Below are positions 52,901 through 64,000 of a stretch of DNA of 64,000 nucleotides, piece after piece. Both the position numbers and the translations under genes were made by a program. The stretch comes from Coprinellus micaceus (Eukaryota; Basidiomycota; Agaricomycetes; Agaricales; Psathyrellaceae). The notes below the pieces were generated by a model. The model ran no database searches. It was not told the DNA's origin and was given only the letters and a program-made list of their open reading frames with translations. The stretch's first letter is position 1. Each line of letters begins with the position of its first letter. The stretch is taken from assembly GCA_951394405.1 (NCBI GenBank), contig OX596339.1, positions 2,728,001 to 2,792,000 of the forward strand. Reading direction: 5' to 3'.

Positions 52901-55180
52901 ACCTGCCTGAAGTTGATCACACCCCGCACGCCGTGTTCGACGTTGTAGCCTTCGCGAAGCCATTGATCCGACTTCAGCAGCATCCTAAATCGAACAAAGG
53001 TTCGTGGTCAATGGTGATATAGGGAGAGTTTGGAAATGAGTGCATACCCTTCACGCAGAATGATACCACTCCTCTGGCTAACAACATGAGCAGAGTACTC
53101 GTCTCCGAGAATCTGACCCCCAGCAATGGCGACGTCATTCTTCGTCCCAGGAACCAGAGCGCGTTGCTCAAGCCCAGACTTGGAGAGGGACGAGAGATCG
53201 CTGACGGGAACGAAGACACTGAGCTTTGAGCCTGATGCTTTCCGAAGGAAGGTGATCTGGTTCCAGATTTCCGTTCGTGCCTTGAGCCAGTGAGTAAAGG
53301 TTCCCTGAGAGCTTTCTGGAGTGTTCTCGATGAAGTTGGCGAAAGCGGTAAGGAAGAAACTGTTGCCACGATGAGCGACTAGTCATGCAGCTTAAGCTGC
53401 TATTGTGCGTACTATTTCTCCATCGCCTTGACAGCCTTGTTCAAGAAAATTTCGCCCTTGGCGTCGTCCATGATCGTCAGGGAGTACATCAGGCGATAAC
53501 GAAGTATATCTTCGCGCAGGTTAACCACATGGTCCACTGCGCACCATGATCAGCATCGGGACACCAGAGTTATGGGGTGCAACTCACCAGTATCTATCAC
53601 ACGATCCACGAGTCTCTTCGACTGTACACCGTGATCCAAGACTCCAAGTAAACTCTGGATTACGCCATAGTTGCCCATATACGCCTTGCGCAAACTCTCC
53701 AGAAGCGCTGGCTTGACCATGAGGAGTTCAAGTGCCGAGTGCGAGCTGGATTGAGGTAAGCCTGAACGCGAATAAGCGACTCAACCACTAGGATAGGCTC
53801 GCCACGTACATTGTTGGAGAAGGTATGTCAGCCTAAGTAGCGACTTGTTGAGTTCCTGCTGAGCGTTCGCCTGCTCCAAGGACTGCAAGATCCGAGCCTC
53901 AAATTGCTGCAGAAACTCTAGTCAATTAAACCTTCCCCACACCTTTCATTTATCTCATTTGACTCACAGAGGTATTTGGCGTAGATCCAGGACTTCCAGA
54001 AATACCCCCGCTAACTAGCGGAGATCCCCCTCCAGGAGGACCCGGCCTCATGCCGTATGGATCTGGCATTCCCATCTCAATGAGCTGCTTGCGCCTGACG
54101 AGTGACGCAGCAACCATGGCAAAGGTGGTTCGAACGGCACCCATACCGCAGGAGAACACGAGTGAGGTCTTAGTGGGGTCCGTCGCGCGTATGACGTTGA
54201 GGTACGCGTCGAGATAGTTGTCTTCAATTGGGCGATCTGGGGAGATTGGGATCCGGTGGTACTATTGGAGGATTAGCGTCTGTTCAGTGAAATATCGTAT
54301 GGTAACACACATCGACGTTCCATCCTTCTTCCTTCATCGACCCCCAGAGGTCGCTGGACGTCCTAACGTTGTCGACCCCGACCGCAGTCCATGTTGGCAA
54401 GATGGCACCTTCTTCACCGGTATCGGACGCGACTTCGTTGTGCGTGAGGATGACGCCCCCAAACCGAGCTGCCTCGAGCAGAATATCTTCCTTCATCCGC
54501 TTCTCGATTTGCTCCAGGTTCTCTGTGCGGTCTGACAGGGCGAGTGTGCGCCTGGGTTCGTCGGCATCGCGCAGAACGAATGGGCGTCCAGAGATGTACA
54601 CTATGTGCTGTCAGACGGGTCTGAAGGGGGGAAATGGATGCCGCTTACCTAGAGGCTCTTCACGCGTAGAGAACCAAACGACGTGTGACGGGTTAGGCGT
54701 ACCAGGTCGGCATCGCAAAACAGAGAGAATGGCCCGTAACCCCTGGGTACGCGGCTGGGCGACACCGAACACGTTCAGTCCTCCGCCTCGAAAGTTTGGC
54801 GCACCATGAACGTTGAGATCCAGGTCCAAGGCACGACCTATCACGATTAGGTATTCATAAAACCTTCAATTCACAAAGGTAAACTACGTACCAGACGGAT
54901 AATGATCGGTCTTCAAAATACAGTTGCGGGCGAGCACTTGACCTGACCGTGTCTTGACCACCGAGGCCTCGGAGCGCTTCAGCAGGCCCGTGAGGTCGAG
55001 GGCAGGGATTTCTCGCGATGGGGGCACCGAGTCGCTGTGCTGCCTTCTGTGCCGCGATCCATCGAGTGAGGGAGGTATTGAGATGGGTCGTGCGATCTCT
55101 AATGGATTTGACTTGGGGGACGGAGGCTCGGTTATCGTCCGACCCTCTTGCCTTAGCGCGTTTAGCAGCTTATTGGACAT
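49944..55180 (-). CDS. PALD1: paladin-like protein with three PTP-like phosphatase repeats
   Basis: Many short introns break a protein of about 1,450 residues from MSNKLLNALRQEGRTITEPP (ATG at 55180) to YRYGTLIVFANYLIESRE near the C-terminus, a paladin hallmark. Three repeats each have a CX5R loop: CGMGAVR (about 54150), CQLGRGR (about 52320) and CQMGRGR (about 50668). Each repeat also contains the FVWFSTREEPL-like strand (VVWFSTREEPL, VWVCLREEPIVYINGAPYCLR, IVYWTSLREV). This matches the inositol-hexakisphosphate/PTP-like phytase family. Vertebrate paladin is a phosphoinositide or signalling phosphatase; the fungal role is not established. The last two loops keep the GRGR pattern expected of an active site; the first has AVR and may be inactive. 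The GTG-led frame upstream of MSNK is not used. Confidence 0.85.
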
Positions 55181-55867
55181 GGTGGATGGAAAGAAACCTT
55201 GGAACACGTTGTATTTGGGAGGCGGACGGAACCTACCTCGTTGCAGAGAAGGAAGTCACCCTATCCCTATCCCGGCAATCCCAATTAGATTTTTGCACTC
55301 AGCACCCGTTATCTGGACCCAAGTTAGGGGTACGATCCCTCCATTCCCTGCCAGGCCTGATGAGGCTTAGTGTCGATCTTCGGTCAAGGAAACCAGGGTT
55401 TAGCGACCGCTTTCATTCGCAGTAGACATGGCCAACAATGCGGGGGCAAGGAAAGGGAGTGAGCGAAGTTGCTCAGGGGCATCTGGCCTATTATATTCGA
55501 GGAATATTTGTGCCTATTTGCTGCTTGATGACAGTGCCGGCGTCTTTCAATCCTTCCAGGCCACCGAATTAAGCGCTCGTCCCTTTAGAAGTGCATCCGT
55601 ACCTCAGCCCATGTCTTATTCTGTTTATGGGTCAATAACAGCGATACTATATCACTATTTCATTGAAACAAGCACGTTCGATCTGTCCTATTCAAGTCTC
55701 CGGAGGTCCAGCACTGTATCCGGACATACGGCGCCCTCTTGTTTACAGTCGCCGTGATCCACGACCGTTCCGGCTGCGTCATTCCGTGCCAGCGTCGACC
55801 TTCCAACGACCTTCCGTTCACCGTGTTCTTCTAATTATTTAACCTAGACCATCCCAGCAGGCTGGAT
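55181..55867. other. divergent promoter, paladin / glycosyltransferase-like genes
   Basis: This 687-base gap lies between two outward-reading genes. It contains the 5' leader of the paladin gene and the promoter of the GT-B gene, with a TTATTTAACC stretch near 55840. No gene is visible. Confidence 0.45.
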
Positions 55868-57922
55868 ATGGTTCAACCTTCCTCCCCGTCAATGCCCACT
55901 GCGAACGAGACAGGAGACGCCGGGAGCAGGGCGTTGAAGCTGGCCTACTACTGCTCAGGTCACGGTGAGCGTCGGCGTCTCCTTATCCGGCCCATGCTGA
56001 CTCTAAGGACTGCCCAGGGTATGGACATGCGACCCGCGTATCTGCCCTGGCGCGCCACCTGCTCAGCCTCGACAAGACGATAAGGCCCGTCGTCCACATC
56101 GTATCGTCGGCTCCACAACACGTATTCTCCGACAGCATAACCTGCGGGGCACGCTATCGCTATGCGGTTATCGACCCGGTCATTGTGCAGCCCCTCGCGT
56201 ACCGCGTGGACAGGCAGAAGAGCGTGGAGGTCTTGAAGGGCTTTCTGGCCAAGAAAGACGAGCTGCTGGAGCGGGAACGGAGGTGGCTGCTGGAGATCGG
56301 TGCGAACGGCGTCCTGAGCGACGCTGCGTTCTTGGGATGGTGCGTGGATTGCGATTGCATCTAGTGGTATCGGCGCTCATGTCTAGGTAGCCTGGCTGGT
56401 AAAGCTGCAGGTATACCCTCCATCCTGGTCACCAACTTCTCGTTTGATTCCGTGTACAGCTACCTCTCCACCACCATCCTGGACTCCCACTCTCCTTCCC
56501 CCGCGCACCAGCTGCACCCCAATCACGGCCGTGAAACGGGCGTCATCGACGCCTTGATACCAGACGATCCCATTCCCTGGATGGAATTGGAGCCCCTAGT
56601 CGAGCAGATCCACGCTGGGTACCGATGCGCAGACCTCCTACTGCTGCTACCTGGCTACATACCCATGCCGTCCTTCTTCCGGCAACCCCGTCTCCCCGCC
56701 TCCTCGTGGATCGACACCGAAACCCTGCGTATGCATACCCATGTCATCGAAAGTATGACGTCAGACCAACCCCTACTACGCTCTGTCCCCTTCGAACCGA
56801 GCGGTGTCACCATTCCCCGCAAGGTCATCGCAGCGCCGCTTCTTGTCCGCACGCCCAATCCCAAGTCGGAAGTATGCACCCTAGAGGGACGATCGCGGTT
56901 TCTCCGCCTTCTCGGGGTACCAGAGGACCGACACGGGACCGACACGAAAGTTCTCATCGTCTCATTCGGTGGGCAGAACTTCCACCAGCCGAGTCGGAAT
57001 GGGAGCCGAAGCCACAGCCGGAACACGAGCAGGGAGAGCCTGAATGAGTTGGCCATGAAGAAGCCTACGCCATTGCAGGACCAGTCTGTGAACACGAAGC
57101 GCTCGCCGAGGCCCCCAGACATCCTTGTCGACAAGGACGCAAAGATCAGTGCACGCTTTGCAACTGAGTCGCACATATGGGTACCGGGCGCACCCCCTGC
57201 GTTCAAGTCGGGGCTGATGACCCCAAGCCTCCGAACGCCCACGATCATCCCTCCCACTCCCTCTCTTAGCATCGAGCAGACGTACTTCGATAGTGCGCGG
57301 TCTGCCGAGGTGGTGGTCCTTGACGAGCCCCGCCTACTCCCAGACGACTCCTGGATCGCGGTCGTGTGCGGGGTGTCCAAGGATCAGTGGGCGAACCCCG
57401 GCGAAGACATGCCAGATGGCTTTTACATCGCGCCAAAGGACGTTTACATGCCTGATCTTACCCTGCTTGCTGACGTCTTGCTAGGCAAACTGGTGAGCGT
57501 AACTTATCCTTGAATCTAGTGGGTCAGGCTTGGCTAACGACCATGCAGGGCTATGGGACGGTATCGGAGTGCGTCGACTCGTGCACGCCCTTTGTCTATG
57601 GTGATTACCTTCCCATGACTCACTATCCTAATTCAACTGATGTCGTATAGTGTCCCGGCCGTTGTTCGTCGAAGAGCACGGCCTGCGCCTGCTCCTCGAC
57701 AAGGAAGGCGTTGGTGTCGAGCTCCCCAGGGAATGCTACGAAGCGGGCGACTGGGCCACGGCCATCATAGAGGCTGGTGCGAAAGGACGGCCCCAGAAGG
57801 AACGCAGGCGTTCCGAAGCGGCTCGTGGAGTTAACCTTGATAAGAGGAGTAGAGAGGGACAGGAGCTGGCGAAGACTGTGGTTGATTGGGTTAGAGAGTG
57901 TGGAGGTAGAGGGCTCGCCTAG
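55868..57922 (+). CDS. GT-B fold protein related to L-arabinokinase N-terminal half
   Basis: Five exons give about 610 residues. The N-terminal Rossmann part reads LAYYCSGHGYGHATRVSALA, with the GHG-GHATR loop, followed by VVHIVSSAPQHVFSDSI, VDRQKSVEVLKGFL, NGVLSDAAFLGCLAGKAAGI and SILVTNFSFDSVYSY. These match, piece by piece, the glycosyltransferase-like N-terminal domain of plant L-arabinokinase. The second Rossmann half has KVLIVSFGGQNF, a basic serine-rich insertion (SRNGSRSHSRNTSRES), SWIAVVCGVSKDQWANPGED, LLGKLGYGTVSECVD and FVEEHGLRLLL. There is no GHMP kinase domain, so it is not a sugar kinase. I infer a nucleotide-sugar-dependent transferase or sugar-binding protein; the substrate is unknown. 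Introns at about 55964-56017, 56340-56396, 57493-57548 and 57598-57650. Confidence 0.75.
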
Positions 57923-58303
57923 AGGACCTGATTCCATGGACTAAGCAGTATGCTTAATGTTGCTGGACCTGTTCTACTGCGATTACGGACGCTCATAGAT
58001 ATTATACCCATCGTACGGGCATCGGATGCTCAGTAATTTATTTGCATTTATGAGAATGAGCGACGCCCGTGCGCCAGCAGTGTGACGATCTCCCGGTCCA
58101 GCGCGGTCCTGCAACCATTTTGTTGTCATGTCGGAATTTGAATAAACTCGCCTGTCCTTGCTTCCTACGTCCATGAGACAACTTACCCCAACCACAATTC
58201 TCTACGCCAAAGCGCTCTCTTATTCTCAGAGCATCGACTAAAGCCATGCTATGGCCGAAGAAGTTCTCACTGAAGGTCCCGTGCAGGTGCTGTGTGGGCT
58301 CAG

Positions 58304-58349
58304 GCGAAGCTTCCAGAAGTTCGAATGGTCACAAGACGGGCGCTTATCT
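58304..58349 (+). promoter_or_regulatory. conserved upstream block of RdRP-2
   Basis: It reads GCGAAGCTTC, then AATGGTCACAAG (58324-58335), then GGGCGCTTATCT (58338-58349), ending 59 bases before the ATG at 58409. The last two 12-base words are identical to those upstream of RdRP-1 and in the same order. Unlike RdRP-1, this copy also has TATATA just downstream. Confidence 0.6.
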
Positions 58350-58356
58350 AGATCCA

Positions 58357-58362
58357 TATATA
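58357..58362 (+). promoter_or_regulatory. TATA-like element of RdRP-2
   Basis: TATATA about 50 bases before the ATG at 58409. It is absent at the matching place in RdRP-1. Confidence 0.35.
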
Positions 58363-58408
58363 CTCGATGGCACTTCTTATCGCGCGCCCATCTTTGTCCC
58401 CAGCCATC

Positions 58409-61400
58409 ATGGAGATCTTCATGAAAGGCGTGAACTGGTCGGCTTCCCGCACAGACGTTGTGTTGCTCCTCGCCGGGTGTCTTCACCATTCCGACTTCAT
58501 GGGGAGCGGGGAGCCAGACCGGTTCAACTTTCATGTCCATCTCTTTAGGGACAAACACGGGAGGCAGGGCCACAGTGGGCTGGGAACGCTCACAGTTCCT
58601 ACTCTCGAGATTGGCGAGCGTTTCCTGACTCTCTACGAACGGTCAGGTCTCAATCTCAAAGGCAAAGGCATTTCGTTCTCGCGCAGCAGGTCCCAGGCCG
58701 GCCCCATACAGCTGAAGAACATTCGTCACACCACATCCACTCCCTACATCGACCCCCTCGATCGCGAAACGAAAACGCGGAACGACAGTTTAGGATGTGT
58801 TTCCCTCCGCTCAATCCAGTTCGGTTGGGAGTGTCGAGACCAGGTGGTCTCGATTGAATCCGAAGCGTCTGGCACAGACACGTTTGCCTCCGTCTATTTC
58901 GGGAAGGTCAATCGTCGATTCCGCGTTCAGTTCCCCTACAACGGCTACACCTATCACATCGTCATCCATTTCTCCCAAATCGAATTTCTGACAGCCTACA
59001 CCGACTTAGACGAGTCGGCAGTCGTCTTCACTCTCTTCAACCCTCCGACGTACGAAGCGGACTTGCAACCGGCGTACGATTCAGACTCGGATGACGACGA
59101 CGACTTCGAGGTCTGGGACGACAAGCGCGATGGACCATTTCGCAGACAATTGTCTTATCTCCCTCTCCCAAAGAACCACCATCGTGTCGCACCCTATGCA
59201 TCCCATGTCGTGCGACTCGTGTGCAATGGCAGCGCCGGTCTGAAGAAGTTTAGGGAACGCAGCAAGGACGCTGGTTACAGTCACATCCGATCCGACTCAT
59301 ACATCGTCGAGCGGCGGAACTTGTTCTCTGAAGCAGCCTTAGATGAGTACAAGCGCCAACTAACCAAGCTTCCATGGTGTATTGTATTCCAGGTGGAGGC
59401 CATTGTCCGAGCGCGATCCCTAACTGTCCAGGAAATGCTGGGCATTCTTCCGAATATCAAGCAGCTTTGGGGTAGGAAGGGGAAGAAGTACGCCGCTTCA
59501 GTGCTGCAGGACTTCGCCCCGAAGGCACACGCCCTCTTCCGGGATGATGATCGTCCAGATGCTGCTCGCCTCTGCTTTGAACGTACGGTCAGCGAATACG
59601 GCAAGCATCTAGGGCGAGGAAGCGTTCGACCGTCGGACGAAAGCCTGTTCCAGAGCTATCACGTCATCGTTACCCCTACGACGTTGGTGTTCGAAGGCCC
59701 ATCCCTGGAACGGTCCAACAGGGTCGTCAGATCCTACGGCGAGGAGAATCATGACTCGTTTCTACGAGTAACGTTCTCAGAGGAAAGCAGGCTTCAACTA
59801 CGTTTCGAAAAGGGGGTCGACGGCGCCGAATACGTCAAGTCCCGCATCCAACCGATTCTATTTGACGGCCTCGAAATCGCTGGTCGCAGATTCAAGTTCC
59901 TCGCTTATTCTCAATCGGCATTAAAAGAACACTCCGTCTGGTGAGTTCAACCCGGTTCGCCAACCTCTTACATGAGCCTGGGAGTTAAACTTTGGCTAGG
60001 TTTGTCAAAGCGTTCAAAGTTCGCACAAAAGGGAAGCAAGATAATAAGGTCGTGACGGCAAGCGATATCATTGCAAGTCTTGGCAACTTCAAAAACCTGG
60101 CCTACGACCCCGAGCTCATTTACTGCCCAGCACGGTATGGCGCTCGCATATCCCAAGCATTCACAGCAACAGAGGCATCCATCAGCGTTGAGATTGAGGA
60201 GATCCTGGTCGGAAAGGACATCACAGTCAAGAGTGGAAAGCAAACGTACAACCACACGGACGGAGTCGGGACAATGTCGAAGGAGGTTGCGGAGGATATT
60301 GGTAGAGAGGTAAAACGCTACTCTCCAACCATTCAGGTCCGCGTTCAGGGCGCGAAAGGGATGCTTTCGGTCGACCACAGGCTACAAGGCCGCTTGATCG
60401 TCCTCCGTTCGTCTATGATAAAGTTCGATGCTCCAACCGCAAACAACATCGAGATTGCCGGGGTATTCGACAGGCCGATGGCCTACTTCTTAAACCGCCC
60501 TCTGATCATGCTCCTGGATGGACTCGGAGTATCATATCGGACGTTCAAAAAGTTCCAGGACAGAGCCGTTCGCGAGACGGAGGAAGCAACGCAGACCCTG
60601 AGCAAGGCAGGTAAACTCCTGGAATGCCATGGTCTAGGGGCGTCCTACCGCATTTCCTCGGTGATGAACAGCCTCAACAATATCGGCGTCACCTCACTCC
60701 GTGGCGACCCGTTCTACGACAAATCGATGGAGTTTGCGAAAAACCACGTTTTGCGAAACCTAAAACACCATGCGCGTATTCCCGTTCCAGGGGCGTGGAC
60801 CTTGGTGGGCGTCGCGGACGTGCACGGGTTCTTGGAGAAGGACCAAATATTCGCCTGCGTGCGGCCGGTTGGTGGGGAGAGGATTTACCTTGAAGGCCCA
60901 GTTGTCATTTCCCGTTCCCCAACAATCCACCCAGGTGACGTCCAAGTTGCCCAAGCCATTGGCCGACCCCCTCCCGGTTCGTGCTTCGCGAAGGAAAGCC
61001 TAGAGAATTCTGTGGTCTTTAGTGTTCAAGGTGAATTTCCATTCCATCGGCCAACGAATTGCACATTGCTCACGTACACGACCTTTCTCCAGGCGACCGA
61101 CCTTTGCCATCCTGCCTAGCTGGAGGAGACCTCGATGGAGACATCTACAACCTCATCCCCTTGAAAAACCCTGAACTTGCTGGCTTTAGGCCAACCAAGT
61201 TGTGCCATCCAGCAACGTATGCGCCAGCTGAAAGGAAACGGCTTGACCGGCCTAGCACGATGAAAGACGTGGCTGAGTTTGTCCTGGACTACCTCTTGTC
61301 GGATGTAAGTCATCAGTCACTGGCCTATTAACAGATGACTTTTGACCTCACGCTCATGATCATATCCCATAGATATTGGGTCTAATCGCCATCTCCTGGC

Positions 61401-62245
61401 TGGTCATCGCTGATCAGAGCAATAATATTGAGGATCCCGATTGCATTACTCTCGCGAGCCTCCACAGCGACGCCGTGGACTATCCCAAAAATGGCCAGCC
61501 TGTCGACAGGAGCAAGATACCGAGGTGGAAGCGCCGCGAGAAGCCGGATTGGAATGCCCCTGAGACAGCGAACCTCAAGGGAGAGGAGGGGGAGATGTAC
61601 TATGAGAGCCAGAGGGTCATAGGCAAGTTATACAGGGCGATTGACCTTCCCACGGAGGAGAGGCCAATGGACGGCGCAACCAGAATTCGAAGGCGCCAGC
61701 GTTCCGGAAAGAAGGGCGAAGAATCGGACGGGGAGATCGAGTTGAGCGCTTTTGCGGATGACGAAGTGTACTCGCGGATCTCCAGGCGCGTCCGTCGTTT
61801 CTTGCCGAATTGCATGGGGCCCGTCAGCGAGCGCCTTTGGGACGACGCGGAAGGCCTCTTCGCGAGGTATACGATCGAGCTCCAGGGAATATGCATCACC
61901 AGGACGCTTTCGTTGGCGAGGGACGCGTCTCTGGCAGAGGAGGAGGCGATGATGGGGACGATTGTGCACAAGACCTCGCAGCCGCGGCGCAGGAAGGATA
62001 TGATGGCTCGTCTCCGCGAAAACACGGAACTTCTCGTCCGTGGGGTGCGTGAGATCCTCGAGGGGCAAGAGGGGGGCTCGGAGGAGGAGTTCTTGCAGAG
62101 GTCCTGGTACACCTGGTCGGTTGCGTTGGAGAAGGGTAGGGAATTTGGGGCGCAGAGTTTCGGGTGGGTCGCGCTTGGTGCTATTTTTGAAGCTATTCGA
62201 AGGATTCAGGATCGAGAGCGGAGGAGGGCATTACTGTTGCAGTGA
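58409..62245 (+). CDS. cellular RNA-dependent RNA polymerase (RdRP-2), RNA silencing
   Basis: Four exons with introns at about 59941-59998, 61031-61092 and 61305-61373; about 1,220 residues. It starts MEIFMKGVNWSASRTDVVLL and aligns along its length with RdRP-1. Shared blocks include YCPARYGARISQAF, TDGVGTMSKEVAEDIGREV, RSSMIKFDAP, GAWTLVGVADVHGFLEKDQ, VVISRSPTIHPGDVQ, and the active site AGGDLDGDIYNLI with all three aspartates present. The C-terminal half has LGLIAISWLVIADQ and AQSFGWVALGAIFEAIRRI. Role as for RdRP-1: dsRNA synthesis for small-RNA silencing. An upstream in-frame ATG at 58367 exists, but MEIF matches the paralogue. Differences from RdRP-1 include an acidic insertion (DSDSDDDDDFE). 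Specialised functions of the two copies are inference. Confidence 0.92.
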
Positions 62246-63024
62246 ATATTTTTTTTGGGTGGAGGCCGTATAGCCAGGGTGCATGTAACAGGAATGGAAT
62301 CATCTCACAATCACTGCGTATAGACGCAGGGGTGTTAATACGGATCGCCATTAAATTGGTTTCTTCTTGACAACTACCTGGCAACTCGCGTCGGCGGATG
62401 CGAAGCGCCCATTTAAGCGCCGTAATAAAATGGGCATCGGCACTTCTTCGTGCTCACCACTCTCAGAGTGAGGACAAAAATCTTCAATTTGGTAGATTTA
62501 GAGACTAGATCTACGTGACAAAGAGACGGGGGTTGTACACATATCTACGAGGAAACCGTGGAGGCTGATCGGCAAGTACTACTTGGCTAGGATAGTTAAC
62601 CATTGAAGTCGATTGACTCTCCATCGCAGAAGGGTCTATCGGCGTCACGCTTCGAAGTGCACTCGACCCAAAAGTTTAGTTCCGCGGGCCATGGCTTCCT
62701 GGGTTTACGTTTCCCTTATCGCGTCCCGACTCCGAGTCCTGTCACGGTGTCGAGAAGATAACGGTAGCCTTGGGCCAGAATCCCATGGCCAAGGCTATAG
62801 ATTATGTATCATCTCAAATGGAACCTCTTCACCTCTTCACTCTCATTATCTGTGCTCTTCACCCTTCACTCTCTTCTTTCTTGCCGTCCCGGAGCCATCT
62901 CACTCAACGCCGCCGCCGCCTGTCCAAATGGAGCGCGTGGGAAGGGCCAGAAATTGGCCAGGAGCGGCTGCTGTAAGCCCACTGACCGGTGCTTCATCCC
63001 GCGACCTCTTTTTCACGAACCACC
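62246..63024. other. intergenic before the Avt-like gene
   Basis: This 779-base gap holds the 3' end of RdRP-2 and the promoter of the next gene, with a C/T-rich leader from about 62820. Frames crossing it are antisense or out of frame. No gene is seen. Confidence 0.45.
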
Positions 63025-64000
63025 ATGTCCTCTCCCTCCCAGCCCATCAGTATCAAGAGCCCACGACTATTGGGTCTAGATGGAAACAACGACAATGGCG
63101 AAAGCACCTCGTATGTACCGTCAGTGCTAGATGGTACCCCAAATCTACAGGCATTTCGCTCCCATGTGGGGACCCCTCCCGTACCCAACATCCCGCTTCA
63201 CCGGAGCTCGACCCCACTGCAAAGAGGCTCACCAGCCTTGGGACCTATCCCTCTAGACGGGCCCTCTCCTCGCCGAACAGGAGTTGCGTCACCGCCCACC
63301 ATCTCAGGCAGTGTACCGAGCACCCGGTATGGAATCCTCGGAGGAGGTGCAGGGTTCATAGGGGCGACGGGTAGTCCTGCTCCGCTTCAGCCCCCTGAGT
63401 TGGAAGGGTTGACGGATGAGGATAAGGCAAGGGTGTTGAGAAGGCATCTGGTTTGGAACCAGGATAGGTCGGGCACCCCCAAACCCGACAGGGAGAGGTC
63501 CATCGCGGGTTCAGATATCGAGGACTCTGACCAGCAGGAAGAGGGGCCCTCGGAAACGCGCGATTCGGCAGCTGGGACTCCTAGGATTCCTAACAGGGAG
63601 GGTTCCGACCCATTCACCATACCGTACCACGCGCCCGGAGCGGACGTTACGTGAGTGCATGCTTAGATCCGTTTGGCTGCTTTAGGGAACTCATTGAACA
63701 TAGGCACGATATCTACAAGTGGCATGCAGACCAGCAAAGGGCAGCAAGGCAACGCGCTGTGTCTTTCCATGCTCTGCGGGCGCCGCAAGATCCAGCGTTC
63801 GAGCATATTCACGAACCAGGAGGATTCCGACGCAACTACATGTTGCTGCGGGCTGACGAACAGGGGGATAGTGTCCCGCCTATGACGGAAACCTTCATTG
63901 ACTTCCTGACACTATTCGGACACTTCGTGAGTCGAAACATATCTTCCATTACCTAGCGTGCTAAAATGATTCATAGGCCGGTGAGGATTTGGAGGAAGAC
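63025..64000 (+). CDS. vacuolar amino-acid transporter, Avt3/Avt4-like (N-terminal part)
   Basis: The gene starts MSSPSQPISIKSPRLLGLDG at 63025 and runs off the right edge. The visible part is the long hydrophilic N-terminal domain, rich in Ser, Pro and Gly. It then has PPELEGLTDEDKARVLRRHL and, after introns, HEPGGFRRNYMLLRADEQG, TETFIDFLTLFGHF and GEDLEED. The PGGFRRN and FIDFL-L-GHFAGEDLEE blocks are typical of fungal Avt3/Avt4-type vacuolar amino-acid exporters (AAAP family), whose eleven membrane spans would follow outside the window. The domain is a regulatory cytosolic region in known members. The assignment rests on these two blocks. Introns at about 63652-63703 and 63927-63977. Confidence 0.7.

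Larger units (their letters stand above)
57923..58408. other. intergenic before RdRP-2
   Basis: This 486-base gap contains the RdRP-2 promoter with the block shared with RdRP-1 (58304-58349) and a TATATA at 58357-58362. There is no separate gene. Confidence 0.5.

Overview
The window looks like an Agaricomycete (Basidiomycota, mushroom-forming fungus) nuclear contig. Genes are dense and broken by many short GT-AG introns, mostly 50-65 nt. Promoters are short, often with a TATA box 50-100 bp before the ATG. The gene families are typical of that group: F-box/LRR protein, DUF6593, Mup1-type permease, cellular RNA-dependent RNA polymerases and a Yck-type casein kinase. I predict 21 well-supported protein genes, one weak small one, no convincing RNA gene and no intact transposon. 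Exon joins were made by eye from reading frames and splice signals.

Layout. 0-8 kb: the 3' part of an F-box/LRR gene, a DsbA/FrnE-type thioredoxin-fold protein, a Frag1/DRAM/Sfk1 five- to six-span membrane protein, and on the minus strand a C2-domain protein with a proline/glutamine-rich tail that resembles the cytokinesis protein Fic1/Inn1. 8.4-20.5 kb: two tandem NRPS-independent siderophore (NIS, IucA/IucC) synthetases on the minus strand, then a divergently transcribed full-length ABCC transporter. I read this as a candidate small-molecule siderophore locus. An exact iron-GATA consensus lies in the promoter region of the second synthetase. 20.8-29 kb: a Dbp6/DDX51-like DEAD-box helicase, a C3HC zinc-finger (NIPA/Rsm1-like) protein and a Mup1-like methionine permease.

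29-33 kb and 58-62 kb: two intact paralogous cellular RNA-dependent RNA polymerases (RNA silencing) in opposite, outward-facing orientation. They share intron positions and a conserved upstream block. Between them lie casein kinase I, a bifunctional 6-phosphofructo-2-kinase/fructose-2,6-bisphosphatase, a small mitochondrial-type protein, a Hst3/Hst4-like sirtuin, a DUF6593 protein, a paladin-type triple-phosphatase-domain protein and a GT-B protein related to the N-terminal half of L-arabinokinase. A gene-free stretch of 3.6 kb (41.3-44.9 kb) sits in the middle. The right end holds the N-terminal part of an Avt3/Avt4-like vacuolar amino-acid transporter that runs off the window.

Most genes are single-copy housekeeping or signalling genes with no obvious link to their neighbours. 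The two exceptions are the NIS synthetase pair with its transporter, and the duplicated RdRP pair.
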